Positions 34,019-44,299 of a DNA stretch of 64,000 bases are shown here, one piece after another (position 1 is the first letter of the stretch; every line of letters starts with the position of its first letter). Origin of the DNA: Diplodia intermedia. Its lineage: Eukaryota > Ascomycota > Dothideomycetes > Botryosphaeriales > Botryosphaeriaceae. A model generated the notes under the pieces. It ran no database searches. It was not told where the DNA came from and saw only the letters and a list, made by a program, of their open reading frames with translations. A program made the position numbers and the translations under genes. The stretch spans positions 372,001-436,000 of the forward strand of contig JAKEKT010000013.1 of NCBI GenBank assembly GCA_021495925.1, given 5' to 3'.

Positions 34019-35158
34019 TCACACCACCATCTCAATCCCCTCCAACCCCCCCACCGCCTCCCCAAACCCCTCCACCGCCCCACCCCCCACAACCACCCCC
34101 GCAAACGCCTCCAAAACCCCCACAACCCCCCTCCCCGCCACCCCCGCCCCCACCGTCCCCACCACCTCCCGCACCCCCTCCGGCACCACCCCCTCCCCAA
34201 ACACCCCCTCCACCACCGCCGGCAGGTCCGAAAACGTATAATGCGCCGCCCCCTCGAGTTGCAACAACCTCTTCCACCCGCTCAGCCGCGGCCACGTATC
34301 CCCCCACGTCGCATCCGTCGTCAAATCCTTGCCATCGTGCGCGAGGAAGAGGGTCGGTTTCTGCGACACGACGCCGCTCCCGCTCGCGTTCGACGGGGAC
34401 GACGGGAAGAACACCGAGCCGTCGATGTTGACGGCGCCCGCGATGCGGGAGTCTTGCGATGAGGCGAGCAGCGCGGCGGCGCCGCCGAGGGAGTGGCCGA
34501 TGGCGAGGACGGGCGGTGGTGCGCCGCCGCCGCCGCATGAGGGCGGGTGGGTGGGAGGGGCCAACGTGTCGAGGACGAAGCGCATGTCTTGTGCGCGTGT
34601 GGCGACGGCGAGAAGGATGTCGGCGGAGGAAGAGATGTCGATGCCGGCGACGAGGGTGCCGTTGGGGTACTCGACGATGTCGGCGTCGTGGGGGTGGTCG
34701 ATGGTGATGACGGTGGCGCGGGTGGCGGAGGCTAGGGCGGCGGCGAGGAGGGTGTAGAAGTGGCGGGGGGTGCCGAGGGCGGGGGAGAAGAGGATGGTGG
34801 TCGGGGGGGTCGGGTCGGTGGGGTCGGTGGTGGTGTTGCAGGTGGTGAGGTCGAGCGTGAGGTTGGTGATGGTGCCGGCGGGGAGGCCGTAGGCGGCGCC
34901 GAGCTTGGCGTCTTCGAATTGCGCGGTTTTGAGAGGCATGTAGGGTGTTGGGGCGTAGGTGGTGCAGGTGTTGGAGGCGGGGCGGAAGATGGAGATGACT
35001 ACCTCGCGCGGTTGCGAGGTGGAGGCGAAGGGGTCCTGGCGGGAGTGGTCGGTGAGGAGCTGGGTGGAGCGGGAGACGTTGAATCGGCCGAGGGAGAGGG
35101 AGCTGGCATCGCGGGCAACGAGAGCGAGCAAGACGACTGGCTGGAGCTTGAGAAGCAT
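34019..35158 (-). CDS. Secreted PAF-acetylhydrolase-like alpha/beta hydrolase
   Basis: 379 residues, single exon. The N-terminal MLLKLQPVVLLALVARDASS is a signal peptide. A beta-strand/oxyanion region TTILFSPALGTPRHFYTLLA precedes the nucleophile elbow GHSLGG (Ser ~223). The probable acid is in GAVNIDGSVF (Asp ~246) and the histidine in LEGAAHYTFSDLP (His ~306). The His in an AHYTFSD context and the Asp in NIDG are typical of platelet-activating-factor acetylhydrolase-like fungal esterases. Several N-x-T/S sites fit secretion. The last ~60 residues are unusual, almost all Gly, Val, Ala and Glu (VGTVGAGVAGRGVVGV..). A TATA-like ACTTATAGCC lies ~50-60 bp upstream. Substrate unknown. Confidence 0.8.
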   Translation of the reverse strand: MLLKLQPVVLLALVARDASSLSLGRFNVSRSTQLLTDHSRQDPFASTSQPREVVISIFRPASNTCTTYAPTPYMPLKTAQFEDAKLGAAYGLPAGTITNLTLDLTTCNTTTDPTDPTPPTTILFSPALGTPRHFYTLLAAALASATRATVITIDHPHDADIVEYPNGTLVAGIDISSSADILLAVATRAQDMRFVLDTLAPPTHPPSCGGGGAPPPVLAIGHSLGGAAALLASSQDSRIAGAVNIDGSVFFPSSPSNASGSGVVSQKPTLFLAHDGKDLTTDATWGDTWPRLSGWKRLLQLEGAAHYTFSDLPAVVEGVFGEGVVPEGVREVVGTVGAGVAGRGVVGVLEAFAGVVVGGGAVEGFGEAVGGLEGIEMVV

Positions 35159-35286
35159 GATGGAAGGTGGGCTGGTTGTTGCAATCGAGTGAAGAAGAAT
35201 GGAGGCGTACTTATAGCCAAGTCGTACGAGATCATAGAGAATTGGAATGTCCGTAAAAGTAGCACACTACTCTTTTGTCATCCACT

Positions 35287-35417
35287 GTGCTCCGTTTGAG
35301 TGCGGCTGGATGTTTCCCGAGTTGGCGTAGCGTCGCCAAGCCTCCGGCCATCAGTAGTCTGCTCCGCTTGGGTGCGCTCGAATGCTTCCCAGATTGGCTT
35401 AGCCTTGCCAAGCCCTC
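35287..35417 (+). repeat. Two-copy tandem repeat, 71-bp period
   Basis: Unit 1 (35287-35344) and unit 2 (35358-35417) are ~75% identical, each running from GTGCTCCG/CTGCTCCG through TTTCCCGAGTTGGC/CTTCCCAGATTGGC to CGCCAAGCCTC/TGCCAAGCCCTC. The array ends ~90 bp before the start codon of the zinc-cluster gene. The frame is open through both units, but no start supports translation. Confidence 0.6.
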
Positions 35418-35508
35418 GGGGGCTGAGGCAGCACACAGCCTTGCGCCCCCGTCCTCCGTCGCTTCTTCTCACTTTTCTTCCGCAACAGGAAGATACCAAA
35501 CGCACCTA

Positions 35509-37001
35509 ATGCCCCGTGTTGGCCCTTTCGACAAGCGAACTCAAGTCCGTCGTTGTGTCAACTGTCAACGACGCAAAATCAAAGTCCGCCCTTCGCCCCA
35601 CTCATTCCTCAGCCGTCAAGGTGTGCTGACCGCGTGTCATCAGTGCGTCGGTCCCATACCGTGCGAATACTGCAAAAAGACGCGTCAGTTCTGCTTTCGA
35701 AACGCGCCCGAAAGGCATGACGCCGTGGTTTTTGTGCCATACGACCAGCAACGAACGAGCGCACGGACCCACCAAGACGCAACCGCCATCCGGCCAGTGA
35801 GCTTGAATGTCGGCAAAGACTGGGAGCTCGCCTATTTCTTTGACAACTTCCTCAAGACCAACGAATTTGCAGCCGATCTGTGGGGCCATGTCACACCCCA
35901 TCTCTACGAGCTGCTGCACACCTCGCCAGCTCTGAGGAATGCCATCTCTGCTGTGGCTGTGCTGGATTCAAGCCGCAGACCGACTTCCCGCTCTCCTGCA
36001 ACCGAGTCGAGGACGCAAGTGCGCGCTCTGAAAGCCTATTCAAGCTCGATGGTAGCTCTGCAATCGAAAGTAGACGCTAAGGAAGCGACTGAGGACGTGA
36101 TCTGGACGACCTTTTTCCTTGGCCTGTTCGAGGTGAACACCACTAATCCGTTCTATGCTCATTTCTGACGTACTGGATCCAGTTGATGATGGGAGGCAGC
36201 TCGGAAAACTGGGACCGCCACTTTCTCTACGGCACATCCAGCCTACTGCGTGCCTGTGGCCCCACGGCCTTCGAGAAGGGTCCCAAGAAGACAATGTTTC
36301 TTACATTGCGATTCTTTGAAGTCTCAAGGAGTTTGCTCTATGACGAGTCTTCCTTCTTGATGGACCCGGAGTGGCGCTCCTTACTGGCGGCCATCCATGA
36401 AGAGGCGGGAGCTGACGGACATCTCAGCGAGACTGTTCTGGACATCATGCTACGCTGTTCTGACCTGTGTTCGCGGTAAAGATACCCATATCGCCACATC
36501 TTCATTCCATCCCGACTGACCGTTCCTAGTCTTCTACGGTGTTCGCCAGACTACACCCACTTCGACGACTTCGCTCACGAAGGCGCCTGTCTACGAGCCG
36601 TCGTCGAAATCGTCCTGGAAGGAAATCCCGCCCCCGATCCAAAGTCGCCAAATAGTTTAGCATCCTACACTTTCCTTCACGCCATCTCGATCTATCTCTC
36701 CGGCATCTTCGACCACCGCTTGCACCTGTTCTCCGCTCCTCCAATCGCGGTTCTCACCCAAGACCGGGTGAAGAACCACGTCGGCTCTATCCTCGATGGC
36801 GTCGAGATTGCCCTCAGACATACGAGGCTCTGCGGCCTCCTGTTTCTTTTCCCTCTCCGGGTCGCCGCTGCCCGGGCATCGAATCCTTTGGAGCATGAGC
36901 GGATTATGAAAGCCTTCAAACACATTGGACAGCAGGGATTTGAGATTGTTCGCGTGTTCCAACACGAGGTTGAAGAGGTCTGGAGAGGAATCGTAGATTA
37001 G
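35509..37001 (+). CDS. Zn2Cys6 zinc-cluster transcription factor, four exons
   Basis: Exons 35509-35583, 35644-36132, 36183-36475 and 36530-37001; 442 residues. Removing intron 1 restores a proper binuclear cluster: C-V-N-C-QRRKIK-C-VGPIP-C-E-Y-C-KKTRQF-C, matching C-x2-C-x6-C-x5-C-x2-C-x6-C with the usual basic residues. Intron 1 is 60 bp (a multiple of three, so the frame stays open if retained) with a weak donor GTCCGC, a CTGAC branch and CAG. The rest is the helical fungal regulatory domain (LYELLHTSPALRNAISAVAV, KAYSSSMVALQSKVD). Retention of intron 1 would interrupt the zinc cluster, so splicing there could control activity; that is inference. Targets unknown. Confidence 0.83.
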
Positions 37002-37870
37002 CGCACATGCTGTAAATCACTACCTGGAGGCCCCCGCTCTACGAACTCCATCGGGATCTCTCTCATAGAACAGAATATTTAGGTAGGTAGTTGAATACAA
37101 GATCTGGATGGAAATGGAGATTTTGAATTCGTGCATTTACGTCTGGATCTTGTATTCAACTACCTACCTAAATATTCTGTTTCGGAATCTGTGTGTAAGG
37201 CAAATGGGGGTATGCAATCCGTGGAGGGGGTCTTCGGCCGCCAAAAAGAACGCCGTGTGTGTAGCGATATCTGCAGGTAAAAAAAAATCGTTGCAACGTG
37301 CTGTCACCCGTGAGCAGAGGAAAGACTTGTCAACATTCACTCAATATGAGATATGCGTACTGCTGGCCGAGGCAAGAGAGCTGGCTTGGTTGATAGCCGA
37401 CGTTGTGGTTAGTATTCGGGCCGTCTGGCTGAGCACGTCATGAAATGACCCCAGACCCGGGGCCGCAGCCCCACCCCCACAAAACACCACGACAGCGAGA
37501 CATCACGTCCACGCGCCCCATCGTCAATGTCACGCACGTCAACACCGTCGTACTATATCGAATGCATCATTGTTTTCTCCGCTCGGCTATAAAGAATGGC
37601 TCGGGTGGTATATTTGCATGTAGCAGGCTGGTCCTGGTCGGCGTGGTCGCGTTTAAAGCCAGGAATATCCCAAATCAAAAGATCTAGATGTAGGCGAACG
37701 TCTTTAGTCACTCGTTGTGAAGCATAGAGTAGGGCCGGCCTAGTCGATATATGCCACAGCGGACGCCGCATCGCAGCAATGCCAACGCGAGCAAAAAAAA
37801 CAAAGCACAGAAGACACCCGTCACCCAAGAACGCCGCCACCGCCACCAATCATGCGACGAGGTAAGGAAG
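37002..37870. other. Intergenic with foldback; no supported gene
   Basis: After the foldback at 37071-37179 the flank resembles the flank of the 16995 copy. No gene recognised up to the SINE-like element. Confidence 0.5.
37071..37179. repeat. Foldback element, copy 4 (46-bp arms, most complete)
   Basis: The arms run CAGAATATTTAGGTAGGTAG, TTGAATACAAGATCTGGATG on the left, with the near-exact reverse complement on the right (a few mismatches only near the centre). The spacer is 17 bp. This is the longest member of the family and defines outer sequence (CAGAATATTTAGGTAG) not seen in the other copies. No target-site duplication evident. Confidence 0.85.
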
Positions 37871-37876
37871 GGGGGG

Positions 37877-38121
37877 AAAAAAAGGGCAAAACTACGGGCT
37901 CCGCCGGCTGGCAGAGCACGCAGAAACCCCCCTCTGGCCTCCCGAGGTCGTCGTCGGCAGGGTTTTTTGCGATCCAGAATCCAGGTGTCCAGGTCCAGGT
38001 CCAGGTCCAGGTCCAGGTGCCGCCCGCCCGAATCGAACCCTGAGGCTTCGACCCGCGCCTCCCCCTCCGGAGATGGGGGAGCCTTGGGCGCGCCAGCGGT
38101 CGACCACTCGGGTAGTCGGCC
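37877..38121 (-). mobile_element. tRNA-derived SINE-like element, copy 1 (minus strand)
   Basis: On the minus strand the head has an A-box-like TACCCGAGTGG, a GC-rich class-II-like variable arm and a B box GGTTCGATTC (38030-38039). Next come a CCAGGT microsatellite and a body reading GGATCGCAAAAAA, CTGCCGACGACGAC, GGGGGGTTTCTGC, CCCGTAGTTTTGCCC and a T run (37877-37883). The body matches copy 2 at 40512-40842 on the opposite strand. T-stem pairing is broken, so this is not a working tRNA. Clear target-site duplications were not found. Confidence 0.65.
37989..38018. repeat. CCAGGT hexanucleotide microsatellite
   Basis: About five tandem copies of CCAGGT, inside the SINE-like element between its B box and its body. 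Absent from copy 2. Confidence 0.9.
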
Positions 38122-40511
38122 GCTGGCGGATAGTGGAGGATCTTGCCGGCGTGGGTTATGTACTGTACGTTGCACCGCTCACCCCCGCGAGACTTGGTGC
38201 CGCATCGAACGCGAACTGTCTTCGATTGACTGGCTGGTGTGTAGATGCGTGCACCCCGTACGTGGAAACCTATTCTTCTTCGCCATCTTCTTCTTCTTCT
38301 CTGCCAATAGTCGGACGAAAATAGGCGATACAAGCGTCGAAGATTCCCACGCCCGCCGCCGGCGGCTCTTCATCCACCTCACTCTGCCGCTGCACATAGC
38401 CTATTCCACCGAGCCGCTGCTATTGAATACGAGCAATTTTACCGCCCTCGCTACCATGCATTCGCTTACCTTTCTCGGATGTAGGCAGACCGGCAAGCAG
38501 CCGCCGCCGCTGTTGGCCAAAAGGTCGTCTGAGCACAGGTAGGTCTAGTAGTGCGGGACAATATAAGGAAAGCGGAGAGGCAGGGAGAGACTGTAGTAGA
38601 GACACGCATGCTGCGAAGGGTTCAACGGCGGGGTTGAATGTACATCGTCGCGAATGAATACTTCAGAAGTGAGATTGGTGCGTCGGTACGGCCTATATTC
38701 AACGGGCGTGAAATGGTTGCGTACCGAGCAGCTTATCATCGTCATTGGTTGTCTTCTGTCTTGCTGTGCTTCCTTTCCACCCCGGGTGGGAACCTGCCTT
38801 TTGCGCAGCGGACGGACTGGATCGAGCGACGCAAGTCCTCGGAGGTTCAACACAAAGTGCCGCTGCGCCCGCCGTAGGAACTGCGGGACGCATTACACCG
38901 TTAGGAAAGCGGGTTGTACAAAGTCCAGCTGCGTTGCGCTTAAGTGGTATCCGTTTTCCCAAGAATTATGAGACCTGGCTCTCACAAGCAATGACACGGC
39001 GGACACGGTATAAAGAACGTTAGCACCGAGGTATCTAAAATTCAGGTGAGACAAGAAATGCACGCAGCCATAGAAGCGCTCGCCATCCGGAGGAATAGTC
39101 GGTAAGTAAGGAAGATGCTGCAGGCCAGCTAGTAGATATCGCTCGAGAAAAGAGCAGGCTCTGGACTCGTTACTTCGCAGAATGCCAGCCAGCGGCGTGA
39201 GGTTCAACCGCCGTGGTGACAAAAATCGCCACCAGCATCAGTGCCGCTGGGTATGGCTTGCGGCTCGGTGGGTGACCAGAGACATCATCCACGAGGACCC
39301 AGTCTGCGGTGCGGTGGGTGGCCACGAGCGGGCGCGCGGCGGGATTCTTATTGACAGCTGTTAGTAAGCTATTGAGCGCACTCGCCCCCTCGCCCGAGAG
39401 TAGATTTGGCGGACGGGTGCAATGGCACTTGACAAGCGGCTGCGGCTGCGGCTGCGCGATCCGAACAGGCCGATGAACCCAGTAGTTACTGGTATCCTTA
39501 TCCTTCTGCCTCTCGAAGGCAGACAGGAAAAGTACGCGTACGCTTCTGCGCCGCGTGAGTCGCCAGCGTTTTTTCGCCAGTGTTTATCAACAATGCCTCA
39601 ATAGCTACATGAGCATCAGCGATGCCGCCCTGGCGCAGGTGGAACTCCGCTCTGAAGTTTTCCTCGACGCTCATTTCGCACTGACGCCGCCGTTCATCGC
39701 AAAGAGCACGACTGGCGGCATGGTATTCCCAGCTGATCAGCCTTCGAGTCACATCTGTTCTCGTCCCCATCCCCCGTAGAAGGAGACGAAGAAGAGCCGC
39801 AAAGCCGACCGGGCACACCGCCAGTCGCGGGTCGTCGGGCATGCTACCGCTGGCCGGAGAGGAGCATCAAATGAAACCCGGCCCGCCCGCAGCAGGCTTT
39901 CGTGGCCAGTGGGAGGACACTCATGCACGCTGAACTCATCCATATTGTACTCGTCCTCATTGTACCTCTTCCTCCAGTAATCTCTCGTCCTCCATGCAGC
40001 CGTGTTCGACCGTGTTCGGGGAAGGCGGGTGGACACTGTCACTGTCACCGGCGCCGTGGTCGTCAACCTCACCTGCCGCTGCGACGGCTCACTCGCTTGC
40101 TTTCGATTGAGGGAGGCATGCTTGTGTTGCCGGGTGTGCGGGACTTGTTCGTGGCTGCGGAAGAAGTTTCGGTATGAAGGCGTAGAGCGGCCTGCGTAGG
40201 AAACGGGTGGGGTGAGAGATCAGGCGGGCGGACGGGCGGGCGGGTGGCTTGGAGTCGATTGTTGCGTGTGTTGCTCGCCCGAGGCCGACTGTAGTAGAAG
40301 TGAGGGAGGTTCCATAAGCGGGCGGGCGCAAGCGGGCCGGTCGGTCAGTCGAGGACTGTTGGGGGGACGAGCAGCATCGGTGGCAGCACGCGGTATGCGA
40401 GTCTCCCAGATGCCCATGATGCCCTTCGCCGCAGCAGTACGTGGGGCATGAGCTATATAACCCATCCCGGCCGCCCCTCCTTGTATCCGCCAGCACCTAC
40501 CATCCGACTAG
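38122..40511. other. Gene-poor region, no supported gene
   Basis: Many short overlapping ORFs on both strands, none convincing. A 114-codon minus-strand ORF at 39498-39842 has a good ATG and a helical, charged sequence (RRLISWEYHAASRALCDERR) but no family I can name. The dispersed repeat copy at 38834-38878 is the only repeat seen. Confidence 0.45.
38834..38878 (-). repeat. Dispersed ~45-bp repeat, copy 4
   Basis: On the minus strand: CCTACGGCGGGCGCAGCGGC, a spacer, then GAACCTCCGAGGACTT. Same family as copies at 1934, 4129, 16780 and 52752. Confidence 0.75.
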
Positions 40512-40842
40512 GCCGGCATAGCCGGGTGGTAGAACTGGTGATCTCCGAGACCCTGTCCGGAGGGGTTAGGAGATGGCCCCCGGGGGGGTGGGCCGGCCCA
40601 CCCCCCCGGGGTTCGATTCACATCCAAGGAGCCCAAAAACTCCACCGACGACGCCCCCACGGTGGGGGTATGCAGGGGGGTTCTGCGGGGCTCGTCGGCC
40701 GGGCCGGCGGGCCGCGTAGTTTACGGATCGCAAAAAATCCAGCCAGTGAAGCCCCTACGGTCGGGGTGGAGGCGGATTTCTGCAGGCTCTCCCATCCGGG
40801 GGGGCCTGTAGTTTTGCTCTTTTTTCTTCTTTTTTTTTTTGC
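40512..40842 (+). mobile_element. tRNA-derived SINE-like element, copy 2 (plus strand, dimeric body)
   Basis: Head: A box TAGCCGGGTGG (40519-40529), an ATCTCC..GGAGAT stem, a 34-bp perfect GC palindrome in the variable-arm position, and a B box GGTTCGATTCA (40610-40620). The body is duplicated: unit 1 from ~40629 (GGAGCCCAAAAACTCC .. GGGGGGTTCTGC .. CGCGTAGTTT) and unit 2 from ~40721 (GGATCGCAAAAAATCC .. GGATTTCTGC .. CTGTAGTTTTGC). It ends in a T-rich tail to 40842. Unit 2 matches copy 1 best. Pol III boxes, a shared non-tRNA body and an oligo-T end are SINE hallmarks. A TATA-like CTATATAACCC lies ~60 bp upstream. Confidence 0.7.
40578..40611. repeat. 34-bp perfect GC palindrome
   Basis: CCCCGGGGGGGTGGGCC followed immediately by its exact reverse complement, with no spacer. 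It sits between the anticodon-arm remnant and the B box of the SINE-like element. Confidence 0.95.
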
Positions 40843-43800
40843 CCGCTAAGCGAAGGCCCGGCGGCGGCGCTCTCCCGTGGTAATGTAGAGGACGATATAT
40901 AGCCGGCTGCCGGTATGCACTAGCTCGTAAGAAGATACGCCGGCGTTCTCAATTCTTTTACTCGTAATGGAGCTCACACAACCATGATGAGCGGCTTAGT
41001 GCCGTAAGCGAATGGCATGGATGCTACCTAGAGCGCAGCACATGGTCGCCAGAACAGGTGCCAATACTTTCGCACGCCGAGGACAGGCGAGTCGATAGCC
41101 ATTAATAGAAGTGTTTCACGGCGCGCCCGTTGCCGGTCACCCGCCCAAGCGCGAACCATGGTCTCGGGCACCGATGTGCTCTGTGCTGTAGGCGTTTTGC
41201 GTCGCCAGCGGCACTTAGCGGCACGCGGCTGCCCGGCTAGCCACAAAACGCATTTTGATATTGCGGGCGATCGAGGACGATAACGCCGCCGCCGTCGCCG
41301 CCGTGGGAACGTTCCAAGCTCGGAGCGTCCACCCACACGCAATAAAGCGACCGTAACAGTGCTGGGTGCCGAACTTTATTTGTAGAGGGAAACGCTGCGC
41401 CAATTTTTAGACATTTAGGAAGGATGAATAATGATAACGACTGGCGGACGAGCTTTTCCGGCTGGTGAGCCGCCCGAAATGTTATCGAGGGCTCCAAAGT
41501 CCCGCCGCCGCTGTGTACGTGTCACGGACAGCGTGCTCTTTTAGCTTTTCTCCGCACATGCGCGATCGCCTTAGTCTGCCAGACGTCCCACGCAGCTAAG
41601 AGCTTTCAAGGATGCCACCGAAGACTTAGTCACTCTAGGCCCACCTGGGATGATTGCTTTCTGTCTGTGTGGGTAGTTGAAGCAGATGTCACGACATATG
41701 TGTAAGTCTGAGCCGCACAAAATTGTCCAGTCATTGGAATCTACTACACATCACTTTCCAAACCGACAAAACTATCTTTCGAGGTGACCCATGATTGCGA
41801 ACACGCATCCGTTGCGAGTGAGGAGAGGGTAAGAATTGAAGGCGGGATTGAAGCTACTATCCCTCTACCTGCTTGCCGGAAAAAAAGGAAGCCAGACGTG
41901 GAAAAGAATCCATGATCCTACTGGTTATCCGTCCTTGAATATCGTATCCCTTGTGATATCGGTATGGACCTTGCCACATGCCTTCCTCCCAAACGCTTGG
42001 AGGATGTCTCCTACACCGAACCCACTGCATAGAAGAATGCGTGCATTGCATCGACGCGTGGGCGAGGCACTTGCATTACTCTGATACGTAGAGATTGATG
42101 TAGGGGAACAAGGCTAAGAAGGTCTGTGTTTTCGGCCGTATGGCCGGACTCGGGGTTTCCCGCATATACAATCTTGCAGTCAATAGAGCGAAAATCACCA
42201 CCGAGGACTCCCGCTGTCCCACTACCGTTTAGCAGATGACTGAGCCTAAAAGATGGACGCCACAAAACCCCAGGGCTACGTCCCGCCGCCACGGCGCAGG
42301 CCTTATCCCCAAATTTCGATTACGCAACGCCCGACCCCCCAAAACCCAGCCCAGCCCAAGCACTATCAACGTATACGCCAGCTATCTACATGTCTTAGTA
42401 TGTAAGCAAAGATCAGCTAATGTGAAGGTGGCATGGTTTTATAACGGCGGGGATGAAAGTCGGTCGATAAAGAACTCGACGCAAGGCGCACTTCATGGAG
42501 ACAGTTGATCTAGATGCAGATGCGGTCAACGGAAATGGATGACAAGATGTAGCTGTGCGTATGGAAAGTAACTATGGCCTACGAGAGCCAGGTGAGATCG
42601 GTATATATGGAATGGTGAAAGAGAATGAATGCTTGCTGCCCGATGTATACCAGAAACACTACACCTCTCATATTCCATTTTCCACATTGGAAGACTTCCG
42701 GCCAGATTTGCAACCACGTAAAGACACGAATGCCGCTGAAGGAGATGCCGGTTCGCCACCTCCTTCGATAAGGGCGGAAAAGATCTCGCCGCTTCTCCCG
42801 CAACGAGTTTGAACGAGAAGCGATCTCCTTCTTCCGCGCACCCCCTCCTCTCTTGCGTCATCCTGCTTACCATGCCTAGTTGCATACATACGATGATCCC
42901 ACTACCGAGTGCCCTGCACTCAGGTGAGCTCATAACCACCATTGCCGCCGGTGCCGCCTATGCTGGACTCGATATCCGATGACATATACCCCGACCATCA
43001 CCAACCGTCAACAGAATTCCCCTGTGTATCTTTGGCCCTGCCGGAATACCCAGTGATGCCTAGCTGCTTCCGCAAATGGCAGTTCCCCAGCCTGCCCCCA
43101 AAGTCTAGGTTGCCACCGCACGCGCCGCCCTGTAAGGTATGCACGCCAAGGGAATTTGCGTTTGTGTACGTACTCGCATTGCCAAGTGCTTTGGGCCATG
43201 ATACCAACACTGCGAAGCAAACGTGTCATGAGCCTGGCCGCAGGTACCCGCCTTCTGTTTGCCTTCGTAGGGAGGAAGAAGCTTTGTCAACTGCCACACC
43301 ATCAAGTCCATGGAGTCGCCGATGTTACATTGTGCCCCACTCACTCAGGTGCACTGCATCGACATCGCTGGCCCCCACAACCTCAATACCATGCCATGGG
43401 ACGGCGGCAGCCTAGAGCGATGAGGCATTTCAGTTTTCTGGTTGAGAAGTCAGGTTCGAGCGAGTGAGAGAGAGAGAGAGAGAGAGAGTGGACACTGCTC
43501 GGAGTAATCCGCTTTCGATCGGGAGCAGAAGGATTTTGATGCAAGCTGTAATTGGCTCTGTGCGAATATCTGCGCGTAGCGCGGCTACGATAAAATAATT
43601 TTTTGGGCGAGTCCGACTGACTGCGGGCATATCCTGCCGCCCTGCAGACGTGAGGTGCCTGGATACTGTTGCCGCGACATCTCGAACTGTCATGCCTCGC
43701 AGCATGCTTGGGCCGCAAGAAGTGTGAGTGCTGATGTTCTGCTCCATAGCCCAAGTCCCTTACACGACGGGCTATGACCTCATCGATGCTGTTATTGGGA

Positions 43801-44299
43801 TACGTGCGCAGAACTGGCCCGCTATTCGCGCAATCTTGGTTGGTCAAATTTGGTTCCTGGGCCATGTCGTCGGAACACTGCAGCCATTCTGAGGCAGCAA
43901 TGAGCATGCGCACCGACTGCAGCTTGTACTAGGCATCTCCGGGCCGGGTGCAAGCGACATGGGGCTCTTATCTTTCGTGCATATGTACGGGATGCTGGAG
44001 GGCGCTGTGGCTTCCTCTTACGGGCACGATCGGCCAGACGAGGCGTGGTTGCACGTGTAGATCCCCAACGGACCGGCCCTGTCTCCCCCGTTTGGTCGGC
44101 ACTAGGGCTGTTCCCCACACGTCAGTAAGCAGGCGGCGAGATGCATGATCAGCGCGGATCTTATGGCCCGACCCGTCCCAAAGCCTCATTGCCAGTCGCC
44201 CGTCACCCAATCGTATTGTTGGACCTTGCAACGCTCTGGGATTGCGAACACGCGCCCAGTAGGATTCCTTCATTTGGAATCAGTATCGGGTCTTTCTCC
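40843..44299. other. Gene-poor region, no supported gene
   Basis: 3.5 kb without a recognisable protein. Near 41671 GTGGGTAGTTGAAG recalls one foldback arm, but no partner was found. At 43465-43488 there is a (GA)n microsatellite. Confidence 0.45.
43465..43488. repeat. (GA)n microsatellite
   Basis: An uninterrupted GA dinucleotide run of about 12 units. Confidence 0.95.

Noticed and set aside
37877..38121. Possible Ser/Leu tRNA gene on the minus strand
   Set aside because: A and B boxes are present, but the T stem does not pair and the body matches another locus; better explained as a SINE-like element.
39498..39842. 114-codon minus-strand ORF, possibly a small mitochondrial-type helical protein
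   Set aside because: Considered as a LYR-type protein, but the key L-Y-R motif is absent and similarity is too vague.
42942..43415. 157-codon plus-strand ORF (MPPVPPMLDSISDD..)
   Set aside because: Low complexity, no domain, with overlapping frames of similar length on the other strand.
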